Shown piece by piece: positions 17,399 through 25,177 of a DNA stretch of 64,000 nt. The DNA is from JAAXGX01 sp965221595 (GTDB lineage: Bacteria > Acidobacteriota > Vicinamibacteria > Vicinamibacterales > UBA8438). The position numbers and the translations under genes were made by a program. The notes under the pieces were generated by a model, which searched no databases, was not told where the DNA came from, and saw only the letters and a program-made list of their open reading frames with translations. The stretch lies in assembly GCA_965221595.1 (NCBI GenBank), contig OZ244900.1, forward strand, positions 248,001 to 312,000, in the 5' to 3' direction. Within the stretch, counting starts at the first letter, position 1, and the number at the start of each line of letters is the position of its first letter.

Positions 17399-19213
17399 AT
17401 GAGCGGGTTTCCGAAACGTGCGTTGTCGGCGGTGCTGATCGTGGTTTCCAGCGCGGTCGCGCCGGGTGCGCAGGAGCGCATCTTCGTCGACCAGTGGAGC
17501 CCGACCCGCTCGGTGCTGTACGTGGCCGACGCCGACGGGAGCGACCCCCGCAAGCTCGTGGCCGGCACCTACCGCGACTACAATGCGTCGTTCTCGGCCG
17601 ACGGCGAGTGGGTGGTGTTCACGTCCGAGCGCTTCGGCTCGGCCGACATCTTCCGGGTCCGCCCGGACGGGCTGGGCCTCGAGCGGCTGACCGACGACCC
17701 TGCCTTCGACGACCAGGCGGCGCTGTCGCCCGACGGCCGGCTGCTGGCCTTCGTGTCGACCCGGGTGCGCGGCTCGACCGACATCCACGTCCTCGACGTG
17801 GCCTCCGGCGCGGTTCGGAACCTCACCGACGCGGAGGGGGGCGACTTCCGGCCGAGCTGGTCACCCGACGGGCGCATGCTGGCGTTCTCCTCCGACCGCG
17901 GCGGCGGTTTCCCGAAGGCGGCCGGACGCTGGGAGCACGTGCACCCGGCCAGCGTCTACATCGTGGGCGCGGACGGCAGCGGCCTGCGCAGGATCTCGGC
18001 GGCAGGACAGTTGGGCGGCTCGCCCAAGTGGTCGCTCGACGGCCGGCGCGTCGTTTTCTACGAGCTGGACGTGGCAGACACGTTCAACGCGCGCTGGCTG
18101 CCGCTGCAGGCCGACGTGGACTCGCGCATCGTGTCTGTCGACATCGCCACCGGCGCCCGTACCGAGCACGCGGCCGGCCGTGGTCTGAAGCTGTCGCCGC
18201 AGTTCGTGGGACCGGACCGCGTCGGCTACCTCCGCAAGTCGGGGCCGAGCGCCCGGCTCATGTTCAGCCCCGGCGAGAGCGGCGTCGCAGGCGACATCGG
18301 CAATCCCGCCTGGTCGCCCGACGGCCGGCGCGTGGTCTACCAGCAGGGACCCATCGCCACGATTCCGGCGCCGCGCTCGCCCGGCGAGGTGCTGGCGAGC
18401 CGCGACCCAGACTACGAGCTGGTCTACGCCAGCGGGTTCCCTGCCGTGTCGCCGGACGGGCGGCACCTCGTCGTGAGCGAGCGCACCGGCCGCGGGCGCC
18501 CCGACGACCGGACCCAGCTCGCGCTATGGACCACGGACGGGACGGAGCCCCGCCGCATCTTCCGCGCCGAAGGCTCCGCGCTCGCCCCGCAATGGTCGGC
18601 CTCCGGCGACTGGATTGTCTTCGGCGTCGGCAACTACTTCCTGGCCCGCACGCGGCCCGGTCAGGTGATGATGGTGCGCCCCGACGGCTCCGCTGCGCGG
18701 GTGCTGACCACCGGGCCGGGCAACGCCGGGTTCCCGAGCTTCGCACCCGACGGCAGCGCGGTCGTATACCGCTTCTGGAGCGACACGGCAGGCGGCCTGC
18801 GCATCGTGAACCTGGCGGACGGGAAGGTGCGCACGCTGACCACGGACTACGACAACTTCCCGGTCTGGTCGCCCCGCGGCGACCGCATCGTCTTCAGCCG
18901 GTTGGCCGACGACGATTTCGACATCTACACGATCCGGCCCGACGGCAGCGGGCTCGCCCGGCTCACCACGGCGCCCGGCAACGACTCGCATCCGGCGTGG
19001 TCGGCCGACGGCGAGCACATCCTGTTCAGCAGCTCGCGCTACGGTTTCAAGGACGAGGCACCCCTGGCCGACATCCCGCAGCCCTACGGCGAGCTGTTCG
19101 TCATGCGCGCCGACGGCTCCGGCCAGCGGGCACTGACCGACAACCGCTGGGAGGAGGGCACCCCCGCCTGGCAGCCGCGGCCGCCGAAGCAGGACCGGGA
19201 GCCTGCGCCGTAG
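17399..19213 (+). CDS. Exported TolB/WD40-like beta-propeller protein
   Basis: This 604-residue protein has a signal peptide (ending near VAPGAQ) followed by at least ten propeller repeats of the PDGxxLAFxSxRxGxxDIxxxDxxSG type seen in TolB and related DPP-IV-like propellers. Examples are SWSPDGRMLAFSSDRGG, PAWSPDGRRVVYQQG and PAWSADGEHILFSSSRYG. No peptidase domain follows, so it is a stand-alone propeller, probably periplasmic and probably a binding scaffold. The start at 17399 has GGGGGAGG upstream. It is divergent from the VOC fusion gene, the two starts being 136 bases apart. Confidence 0.85.
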   Translation: MSGFPKRALSAVLIVVSSAVAPGAQERIFVDQWSPTRSVLYVADADGSDPRKLVAGTYRDYNASFSADGEWVVFTSERFGSADIFRVRPDGLGLERLTDDPAFDDQAALSPDGRLLAFVSTRVRGSTDIHVLDVASGAVRNLTDAEGGDFRPSWSPDGRMLAFSSDRGGGFPKAAGRWEHVHPASVYIVGADGSGLRRISAAGQLGGSPKWSLDGRRVVFYELDVADTFNARWLPLQADVDSRIVSVDIATGARTEHAAGRGLKLSPQFVGPDRVGYLRKSGPSARLMFSPGESGVAGDIGNPAWSPDGRRVVYQQGPIATIPAPRSPGEVLASRDPDYELVYASGFPAVSPDGRHLVVSERTGRGRPDDRTQLALWTTDGTEPRRIFRAEGSALAPQWSASGDWIVFGVGNYFLARTRPGQVMMVRPDGSAARVLTTGPGNAGFPSFAPDGSAVVYRFWSDTAGGLRIVNLADGKVRTLTTDYDNFPVWSPRGDRIVFSRLADDDFDIYTIRPDGSGLARLTTAPGNDSHPAWSADGEHILFSSSRYGFKDEAPLADIPQPYGELFVMRADGSGQRALTDNRWEEGTPAWQPRPPKQDREPAP

Positions 19214-19279
19214 AACGGCGCAGACCCCTGACAGGACTGGTCGGGCGCCCAGCAGAGCGGTCAGGCGCCGATGGGCGGG

Positions 19280-20260
19280 CTAGCGCGCGGCTGCGTCCTC
19301 GGCGCGGCCGGCGCTGAGACTGTTGACCAGACCGTAGTTTCCCTCGTGACAGGCGTACTCGAAGATCTGGTATGCGACGTCCCGATTCAGCGGCATCGCC
19401 ACCTTCCAGCGGCTTGTGAACGCGTTCTCGTCGTCGATCGTCACCTCGTAGTCGATGGTGTCGATGTCGCTGAACGTGAAGCGCTCGACGACGTGCAGCG
19501 CCTCGCTCTGCGGGATGCCGCGGATGGCGCGCGTGGCGATGTTCGTGCCGATCGTGCCCTTGTCGTTGTAGTTCGTGGTCTCGACGACGAGGGTGTCGCC
19601 CTCCCAGCGGCCGCGCGGGTCGCCGTTCCACTGGCGGATGGCCGGCGGCAGGTGCGGGCGTCCGTCCAGCGGAATGATGCGGGCCTCGTGGATCATCTCG
19701 TAGTAGATGACGACGTGGCCGGGCGACTGCAGGATCTGGTAGCCGGCGCCGTAGCCGGGCGGGAAGATGCCCCCGGGCACGCCGCGTGTGATGCAGCGCT
19801 CCCACGGCGTGTGGTTCAACCAGGAGTCGGTCAGGTTTACCAGGTTGTAGTCGCGCGTCGCCTCGGCCTCCGGGCGCACCGGCACCCGTCCGCTCGGCGG
19901 ATCGACGACCATCGAGCGTCGGCTCGCGTTGCGGAGCGCGGCGTGCGGGCCGTCCGCGAACCCGATCCGGTCGCCGAGGTCTACGTGCCTGGGCCGCGCG
20001 GCGGCGCTGCGCAGGCGGTCCGGGTCGTTGGTGCCGGGAAACCAGTAGGCGAGCGCCGCGAGGCGTTCCACGTCCGCCTCGTCGGGCGCCTCGAACGGGG
20101 TATTGTCGAAGTTGGTCCAGACGCCCTGGATGTCCGGCTGCCCGTCCGGCGTGCGCGGCAGGCCGCCGGCCTCGCCCGGGCGTTCCTGGCCGGCCGCGGT
20201 TGGTCCCATGCCGATGATTGCCAGCATCGCCGCCCCTGCCGCGAGATGTCGCACGTGCAT
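19280..20260 (-). CDS. Secreted PDLQGxW-family protein
   Basis: This 326-residue exported paralogue starts at 20260, with GGGAGGATC upstream. A signal peptide is followed by DGQPDIQGVWTNFDNTPFEAP. RCITRGVPGG, GRWEGDTLVVETTNYND and YACHEGNYGLVNSLSAGRAED are intact. It is convergent with the propeller gene (66-base gap) and divergent from the deiodinase-like gene at 20363, the two starts being 102 bases apart, so these two could share regulation. Function is unknown. Confidence 0.86.
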   Translation of the reverse strand: MHVRHLAAGAAMLAIIGMGPTAAGQERPGEAGGLPRTPDGQPDIQGVWTNFDNTPFEAPDEADVERLAALAYWFPGTNDPDRLRSAAARPRHVDLGDRIGFADGPHAALRNASRRSMVVDPPSGRVPVRPEAEATRDYNLVNLTDSWLNHTPWERCITRGVPGGIFPPGYGAGYQILQSPGHVVIYYEMIHEARIIPLDGRPHLPPAIRQWNGDPRGRWEGDTLVVETTNYNDKGTIGTNIATRAIRGIPQSEALHVVERFTFSDIDTIDYEVTIDDENAFTSRWKVAMPLNRDVAYQIFEYACHEGNYGLVNSLSAGRAEDAAAR

Positions 20261-20362
20261 CGTGATCCTCCCTGCGTGTTGCGGCGCCGCCCGGCACGCC
20301 CGTCGCGCCGCATGGCAAGATGATCGCCTACGATCGCCGGCCGTGCAACCTGCGATGGCGCC

Positions 20363-21031
20363 ATGACACCCACCTTCATCCCGTTGTCGTACGAGAGGCC
20401 GTCGCCCGCAGCCGTTGCGCTGCGGGCGCGGCGCTTCCACGAGGTCATGAACCGGCGCCGCACGGTGCGCCACTTCAGCCCCGACCCGGTGCCGGCGACC
20501 GTCATCGAGGACCTCGTGCGCGCGGCGTCGACCGCCCCGTCGGGGGCGCACCGCCAGCCGTGGACGTTCGTCGCCGTCGCGAACCCGGCCATCAAGCGCC
20601 GGATACGCCTGGCGGCCGAGCGTGAGGAGCGGCAGAACTACGGCGGGCGCATGCCGCACGAATGGCTTCGCGCGCTCGAGCCGCTGGGCACCGACGAGCA
20701 CAAGCCGTTCCTCGAGATCGCTCCCTGGCTGGTCGTGCTCTTTCGCCAGAACTACGGGTACGGGCCGGCCGGCGAACGTGTCCGCCACTACTACGTGGCC
20801 GAGTCGGTCGGCATCGCGGCGGGCCTGTTCCTGGCGGCCGTGCACCACGCCGGGCTGGTGGCGCTGACCCACACGCCCAGCCCGATGGGTTTTCTCGGGG
20901 ACGTTCTGCGCCGACCCGCCAACGAGACAGCGTGTCTGCTGATGCCGGTCGGCTATCCGGCCCCGGACGCGCAGGTGCCGGACCTGCGCCGCAAGGCGCT
21001 CGACGACGTCCTCGTCCTGCTGGAGGCGTGA
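20363..21031 (+). CDS. Iodotyrosine-deiodinase-like nitroreductase-family flavoprotein
   Basis: This 222-residue cytoplasmic protein of the FMN nitroreductase fold has RRRTVRHFSPDPVP and TAPSGAHRQPW (FMN contacts). The three residues that grip the halotyrosine zwitterion in human iodotyrosine deiodinase (Glu157, Tyr161, Lys182, as I recall) are matched here by Glu89, Tyr93 and Lys114 with identical spacing. The rest aligns closely too, including HYYVAESVGIAAG, AGLVALTHTP, RPANET and PVGYP...VPDLRRK. I infer reductive dehalogenation of a halogenated tyrosine or phenol. Ordinary nitroreductases lack this lid. It overlaps no neighbour and is convergent with the DUF2911 gene. Confidence 0.87.
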   Translation: MTPTFIPLSYERPSPAAVALRARRFHEVMNRRRTVRHFSPDPVPATVIEDLVRAASTAPSGAHRQPWTFVAVANPAIKRRIRLAAEREERQNYGGRMPHEWLRALEPLGTDEHKPFLEIAPWLVVLFRQNYGYGPAGERVRHYYVAESVGIAAGLFLAAVHHAGLVALTHTPSPMGFLGDVLRRPANETACLLMPVGYPAPDAQVPDLRRKALDDVLVLLEA

Positions 21032-21040
21032 CGCCCGCCG

Positions 21041-21685
21041 TCACTCGCCGACGGTGAACGGCACGGACGCGACGACGGTGTCCCAGAGCAGCGCGAGGCG
21101 GCCACCGTCGGCGCTCATGTCCAGGAACTGCCACGAGAGCTGGTCGTAGGCGTAGGGCGCGGTCTCGCGCCGCAGCGGCACGCGCACGACGTCCCGGTCC
21201 GGCGTGTAGTAGTACGCGCCGAAGAGGGCCTCCTTGTTCTCGTAGTCGTATTCCTGCTGCGCCGGCCAGGCGGAGACGACGAATGTCCAGGGTTCGGTCG
21301 CCAGGTCGATGAAGACGGTGTAGCGGCCCGGCGGAAGGACCTGGTCGCCGAAGACGAGCGGCAGCTCGGTCAGCAACTCGGTCGACTGGTTGGCGCCCGC
21401 GCGCCAGACCGGTGCACCGTCGTTCAGGAATTCGCGGTAGTCCGCCGGACCGAACAGGTCGCGCCCGCGCTTGATGGGCCGGCCGTAGCGGATCTCGATC
21501 CACTGGCCGCCGACGTACCCGGCGCGCTCGTCGTACGACCCGCCGATCTGCGTGGCGGAGCGTCCGGGCGGGCTGGCGATGCGCTGCGTCTGTGCGAGCG
21601 CGTCGCCGCCGGGGACGCTGATGGTACTGATGGCACCGATGACACCGACGAGCAGGGCGCCGCAGGCGCCGGCCGGCTTTGTCAC
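21041..21685 (-). CDS. Exported DUF2911 protein
   Basis: This 214-residue secreted protein of the DUF2911 family has RSATQIGGSYDERAGYVGGQWIEIRYGRP-type residues around 50-75 (the family signature of an early beta strand with I-x-YGRP). It then has GRDLFG, WRAGANQSTEL and LPPGRYTVF. The start is a GTG at 21685, because AGGAGGGTCAC directly precedes it and the upstream ATG has no signal. Function is unknown; the family is common in Bacteroidetes and Acidobacteria and is exported. It is divergent from the NHL protein at 21800, the two starts being 114 bases apart. Confidence 0.85.
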   Translation of the reverse strand: MTKPAGACGALLVGVIGAISTISVPGGDALAQTQRIASPPGRSATQIGGSYDERAGYVGGQWIEIRYGRPIKRGRDLFGPADYREFLNDGAPVWRAGANQSTELLTELPLVFGDQVLPPGRYTVFIDLATEPWTFVVSAWPAQQEYDYENKEALFGAYYYTPDRDVVRVPLRRETAPYAYDQLSWQFLDMSADGGRLALLWDTVVASVPFTVGE

Positions 21686-21799
21686 GTGACCCTCCTGAGA
21701 CGACTCTGCGCGCCGTGCGGTCGGCTGCGAGATCGTGGCCAATCCCGCGTTCAGCCGCAACTTTTGCCGCGGATTGCGCAGGAGTAAGATAGCGCCGTT

Positions 21800-22981
21800 A
21801 TGCCCAGAAAGCCATCTGCACGCGTCGTGGTCGGTCTGCTCATGGTCCTGGTCGGTGGCGTGCTCGCGTTCGCGGTGCCGCCTGTGCAGGACGCGGCGCC
21901 CAGCTACCGGGTCGATCCGTTCTGGCCCAAGCCGCTGCCCGTCGTCACCGACGAGAACGGCCTGGAGCGGCTGTGGGTCACCGGCATGGTCGGGGCGAGC
22001 TGCGTCGACTCGCGCGACCGCATCGTCACCGTCAACCGCGGCTTCCTGCCCGGCGGCCTGCTGAGCCAGGAAGGCGATCAGTCAGTCCCGTCGCCGCCCG
22101 TGGTCATCTACGACCGCGAGGGGAACGTCGCCGACAGTTGGGGCGACCCGACGCTGACCGCCGCCGGCGCGGCCGCGGTCCTGCCGCACGGTATCCACGG
22201 CTGCTTCGTCGACTACATGGACAACATCTGGATTGCCGGCAACTCCGACGGCGTGGTCCAGAAGTGGTCGAACGACGGCTCCGAGATGCTGCTGCAGATC
22301 GGGACCAAGGGGGTATGCGACGGCCCGCCGACACTGCGCCCGAACGCGCCCTACCCGTCGTGCGGCGAGCCCGGCTACAACATGAGCGAGACCCTGCTGA
22401 ACGCCCCGGCCGACATCGCGGTCGACCCCGAGCCCGATCCCGTCACCGGCGAGCGCGGCTCGGTCTACGTGGCCGACGGCTACGGCAACCACCGCATCGT
22501 GGTCTTCGACGCCGAGGGCAACTACCTGCGGCAGTGGGGCTCGGCCGGCAGCGGCGCCGGGCAGTTCGTGGCCACGGGCGGGGGGCACCCGCACTGCGTC
22601 GTGCTGGGCAACGACGGGCTGGTCTACGCCTGCGACCGCGGCCAGAACCGCGTGCAGGTGTTCGACCGCGAAGGCAACCTGGTGCGGACGATCCCCATCG
22701 ATCCGCCGGCGTACGGGGAGGCGACGCTGCGCGCCACCGACATCGAGCTGTCGCGCGACGCCGGGCAGCGGCACCTGTTCGTGGTCGACCTGGGGAGCAA
22801 TCGGGTCTGGATCCTGGAGCGCGAGAGCGGCGACATCGTGGGCAGCTTCGGCCGCTCGGGACACATGGCGGGCGAGTTCACTTTCGTCCACACCATCGTG
22901 GTCGATTCGCACGGCGACCTGTACCTGGCCGAGACCGCGGGTGGGCGGCGCAACCAGAAGTTCGTCCGGGTCGGCGGCTGA
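21800..22981 (+). CDS. Exported NHL-repeat beta-propeller protein
   Basis: This 393-residue protein has a signal peptide or anchor (about 10-27) and a six-bladed NHL propeller. Landmarks are VYVADGYGNHRIVVFDAEG, LVYACDRGQNRVQVFDREG and HGDLYLAETAGGRR. The blade order and the H-G-I-H-G-C-F-V-D region resemble the lyase half (PAL) of peptide-amidating enzymes, but many stand-alone NHL proteins look similar. With PHM-like proteins in the same window a functional link is possible but unproven. The P450 gene follows after 48 bases, so the two may be cotranscribed. A poor -10-like TAAGAT lies 10 bases before the ATG. Confidence 0.82.
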   Translation: MPRKPSARVVVGLLMVLVGGVLAFAVPPVQDAAPSYRVDPFWPKPLPVVTDENGLERLWVTGMVGASCVDSRDRIVTVNRGFLPGGLLSQEGDQSVPSPPVVIYDREGNVADSWGDPTLTAAGAAAVLPHGIHGCFVDYMDNIWIAGNSDGVVQKWSNDGSEMLLQIGTKGVCDGPPTLRPNAPYPSCGEPGYNMSETLLNAPADIAVDPEPDPVTGERGSVYVADGYGNHRIVVFDAEGNYLRQWGSAGSGAGQFVATGGGHPHCVVLGNDGLVYACDRGQNRVQVFDREGNLVRTIPIDPPAYGEATLRATDIELSRDAGQRHLFVVDLGSNRVWILERESGDIVGSFGRSGHMAGEFTFVHTIVVDSHGDLYLAETAGGRRNQKFVRVGG

Positions 22982-23029
22982 GGCGGCGGCCGCGGGCGTG
23001 GCTGCCCAGGGCGCGGCGGGACGAGGGCC

Positions 23030-24307
23030 TTGACGACGTTGCTGAGGCAGGCCCTGCAGAGGGCGGTCGTCGGCGCCCTGCTGGTGCCGGAGCGCTGGCG
23101 CAGCGGCGTCGTTTACAACCCGCTTTCGCCGCGCATGGCGCGCAACCCGTACCCGCTCTATGCCGAGCTGCGGGCGCGGGACCCCGTGCATCGCAGCCGG
23201 TTGCTGGACGCCTGGGTGTTCAGCCGCCACGCCGACGTGGACGTCATCCTGCGCGACCTCCGCCGCTTCTCCAACGATCAGCGCAAGCGCGACCCGCGGC
23301 TGCGCCGCCGGCGCCGGTCGCTGCCGCTGCCCGAACCGACCATCCTGTTCGTGGACCCGCCGGATCACACGCGGCTGCGGTCGCTCGTCAACAAGGCCTT
23401 CACGCCACGGGCGGTTGCGGCGCTCGAGGGACGCATCCGCGGCATGGCGGGCGCGCTGCTCGACGCCGCCGACGATGCGGCCGGCTTCGACCTGATGGAG
23501 GTCCTGGCGAACCCGCTGCCGGTGATGGTCATCGCCGAGATGCTTGGCGTGCCGCCGAACGACCGGGCGCAGTTCAAGGCCTGGTCGAACCAGCGCGCCC
23601 GGATCCTCGAGCCGACGATCAGCGGCCGCGAGCTGCAGGTCGCGCAGGAGGCTGGCCGGTCGCTCGATGCCTGCTTCCGGACGATCATCGCGCACCGGCG
23701 CGTCGAGCCGCGCGACGACATCATCAGTGCGCTGGTCCACGTCGAGGAGGCGGGCGACCGGCTGACCGAGCGGGAGTTGCTCGCCATGCTGCGGTTGCTG
23801 CTGGTGGCCGGCAACGAGACCACCACCAACCTCATCGGCAACGGCGTGCTCGCGCTGCTGCGGCACCCCGACCAGCTGCGCGCCCTGCGCGACGACCCGG
23901 GCCTGATCCCGCCGGCCGTCGAAGAGCTGCTGCGCTTCGACTCGCCGGTGCAGGCGACGCTGCGGCTGGTGCTGGAGGACTGCGAGGTGAACGGCTTTCC
24001 GCTGCGGCGCGGCGACAACGCGGTGCTGCTGAACGGGGCGGCCAACCACGACCCGGCCGCGTTCGACGACCCCGACCGGCTCGACGTGCGCCGCGGCGAG
24101 GTCAACCACGTGGCGTTCGGCCGCGGCATCCACTACTGCCTTGGCGCCCCGCTTGCACGCCTGGAGGGCCGCGTTGCGCTCGAGGTGCTGCTGGAACGCT
24201 ACCCCGGGCTGCGCCTGCTCTCCGACCGCCCCGCATTCCGCCGCAGTATCGTGCTGCGCGGACTCGACGCCCTGCCGGTCGCCGCCGGTCCCGCGGCGCT
24301 GGAGTAG
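23030..24307 (+). CDS. Cytochrome P450
   Basis: This 425-residue soluble bacterial class P450 carries the oxygen-activation motif AGNETT, the ExxR motif EELLR and the haem-ligand loop FGRGIHYCLG, with the thiolate Cys near residue 370. The N-terminal YNPLSPRMARNPYPLY is typical of the CYP107/CYP125-like bacterial groups. It starts at a TTG (23030) with GAGGG upstream; no ATG fits before the conserved N-terminus. The substrate is unknown. No ferredoxin or reductase gene is nearby, so redox partners must be encoded elsewhere. Confidence 0.92.
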   Translation: MTTLLRQALQRAVVGALLVPERWRSGVVYNPLSPRMARNPYPLYAELRARDPVHRSRLLDAWVFSRHADVDVILRDLRRFSNDQRKRDPRLRRRRRSLPLPEPTILFVDPPDHTRLRSLVNKAFTPRAVAALEGRIRGMAGALLDAADDAAGFDLMEVLANPLPVMVIAEMLGVPPNDRAQFKAWSNQRARILEPTISGRELQVAQEAGRSLDACFRTIIAHRRVEPRDDIISALVHVEEAGDRLTERELLAMLRLLLVAGNETTTNLIGNGVLALLRHPDQLRALRDDPGLIPPAVEELLRFDSPVQATLRLVLEDCEVNGFPLRRGDNAVLLNGAANHDPAAFDDPDRLDVRRGEVNHVAFGRGIHYCLGAPLARLEGRVALEVLLERYPGLRLLSDRPAFRRSIVLRGLDALPVAAGPAALE

Positions 24308-24329
24308 CACGGCGCGCTCCGCCGCGGGC

Positions 24330-24542
24330 CGGACCCTCGTGCGCCAGTCCGGGTTCGGCAACGAACGCGGCCATGCCGACACGCTCGTCGTAGCGGCAGC
24401 GGGGTGTCTCGTCGTGGCTCGTCAGCCGGTCGAAGAGCGCCCGCGGCATGGCGACCTCGATGCGCACCGGCGCGTCGGGCGACAGCGATTCGTCGACTGC
24501 AGCCGGGGAGCCGCGCCGGGTCGCCGCGGGTGCGCTCGACAC
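24330..24542 (-). pseudogene. Possible Uma2-like gene remnant
   Basis: The 371 bases between the P450 stop and the rhodanese start hold no intact gene. On the minus strand a stretch of about 60 residues (PVRIEVAMPRALFDRL, then RCRYDERVGMAAFVAEPG and LAHEG) has protein-like composition. It resembles the N-terminal region of Uma2-type nuclease-fold proteins (Y-D-E-R-x-G...HE). It has no proper C-terminus before it meets the P450 gene. I read it as a truncated remnant; it could also be chance. Confidence 0.3.
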
Positions 24543-24678
24543 GATTCCGCGAGTACGTCAACCGGAATGAAGGAGGCTGCCTGCGACGGGGGCAGGCGGT
24601 TCGACTGGCGCGCGACCCCTGGTTTCGCACATGATTGACCCTGCGGGCGCGCTGTGGTCGCCCGTGAGGAGGCCTGTG

Positions 24679-25107
24679 ATGACGCTGCACCCGTTACGGC
24701 ATCGTGCAACGGCCGCGCTGGCTGTGCTCGGCTTCGCGCTCGCGGCGACCGTCGCGGCGCAGTCGGAGCGGATGGAGGTCGACGAGCTGAAGCGACAGCT
24801 CGACGCTGGTGCCGACGTGCTGCTGATCGACGTGCGCGAGGACTGGGAGGTCGAGAGTGGCTCGATTCCCGGCGCCGTCCACATCCCGGTCGGCGAGCTC
24901 GAGGGGCGGATGCCCGACATCCCGAAGGACGTGCGCCTCGTCTTCTTTTGAAACGCCGGAGGCCGGGGCTCCCGGGCTGCGGAGCTCTTCAGATCGCAGG
25001 GCTACAATGCTGGTGAATTCTGTGCGCTGAACGACTGGAAGGCGAGGGGATTCGATCTGGGCACTACGGAGCGGCCGGACCCGGGACCGATAGGCCCCGC
25101 CCGGTGA
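24679..25107 (+). CDS. Exported rhodanese with predicted selenocysteine (TGA at 24949-24951)
   Basis: Read through one in-frame TGA, this is a 142-residue rhodanese with a signal peptide (about residues 1-27, ending VAAQ). It has the CH2A-like segment LLIDVREDWEVESGSIPGA, and LVFF followed by position 91. Position 91 is TGA, exactly where the catalytic cysteine should be, and is followed by NAGGRGSRAAELF, which completes the CxxGxR active-site loop. The remaining 51 codons continue with normal rhodanese features (SQGYNAGEF, WKARGFDL) to a TGA at 25105. A hairpin with SECIS properties follows the first TGA. I infer selenocysteine insertion; a nonsense mutation of Cys is the alternative. The start at 24679 has AGGAGG six bases upstream. 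Ending translation at 24951 would give an inactive 90-residue fragment. Confidence 0.72.
24956..24982 (+). promoter_or_regulatory. SECIS-like hairpin after the in-frame TGA
   Basis: Bases 24956-24967 pair with 24971-24982 (ten Watson-Crick pairs, two G-G mismatches) around a three-base loop GCT that begins 16 bases after the TGA and has G as its first base. An alternative fold pairs 24965-24972 with 24981-24988 around an eight-base loop with G second, 21 bases after the TGA. Both meet the usual bacterial rule for SelB-binding elements: loop of 3-14 bases, 16-37 bases from UGA, and a G in the first two loop positions. GC-rich DNA forms hairpins easily, so this is support and not proof. Confidence 0.5.
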
Positions 25108-25120
25108 CGGCCGCAACGGT

Positions 25121-25150
25121 CCCGCACGATGATGTCCCGCACGATAATGT
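25121..25150 (+). repeat. Tandem 15-base direct repeat upstream of the cytochrome gene
   Basis: CCCGCACGATGATGT (25121-25135) is followed at once by CCCGCACGATAATGT (25136-25150), 14 of 15 bases identical. It lies 28 bases before the cytochrome c start. The second copy contains TAATGT, a possible -10 element. A distant GCCGCA/TGCGGC pair with a T6 tract at 25164-25169 brackets the repeat and may end the rhodanese transcript. A regulator-binding site is a guess. Confidence 0.4.
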
Positions 25151-25177
25151 AGGCTGCTGCGGCTTTTTTCCCTGCTC

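Noticed and set aside
15517..19317. Plus-strand open frame of about 1266 codons spanning the VOC fusion and the propeller gene
   Set aside because: It runs antisense to one real gene and out of frame with the other; composition is Arg-rich and no family features are present.
22082..24382. Minus-strand open frame of about 766 codons opposite the NHL and P450 genes
   Set aside because: Antisense shadow; both sense genes have complete family motifs.
24631..24951. A complete 106-residue rhodanese ending at the TGA at 24949
   Set aside because: It would stop right before the active-site residue and leave 51 homologous codons unused; the shorter start at 24679 also has the better ribosome site.
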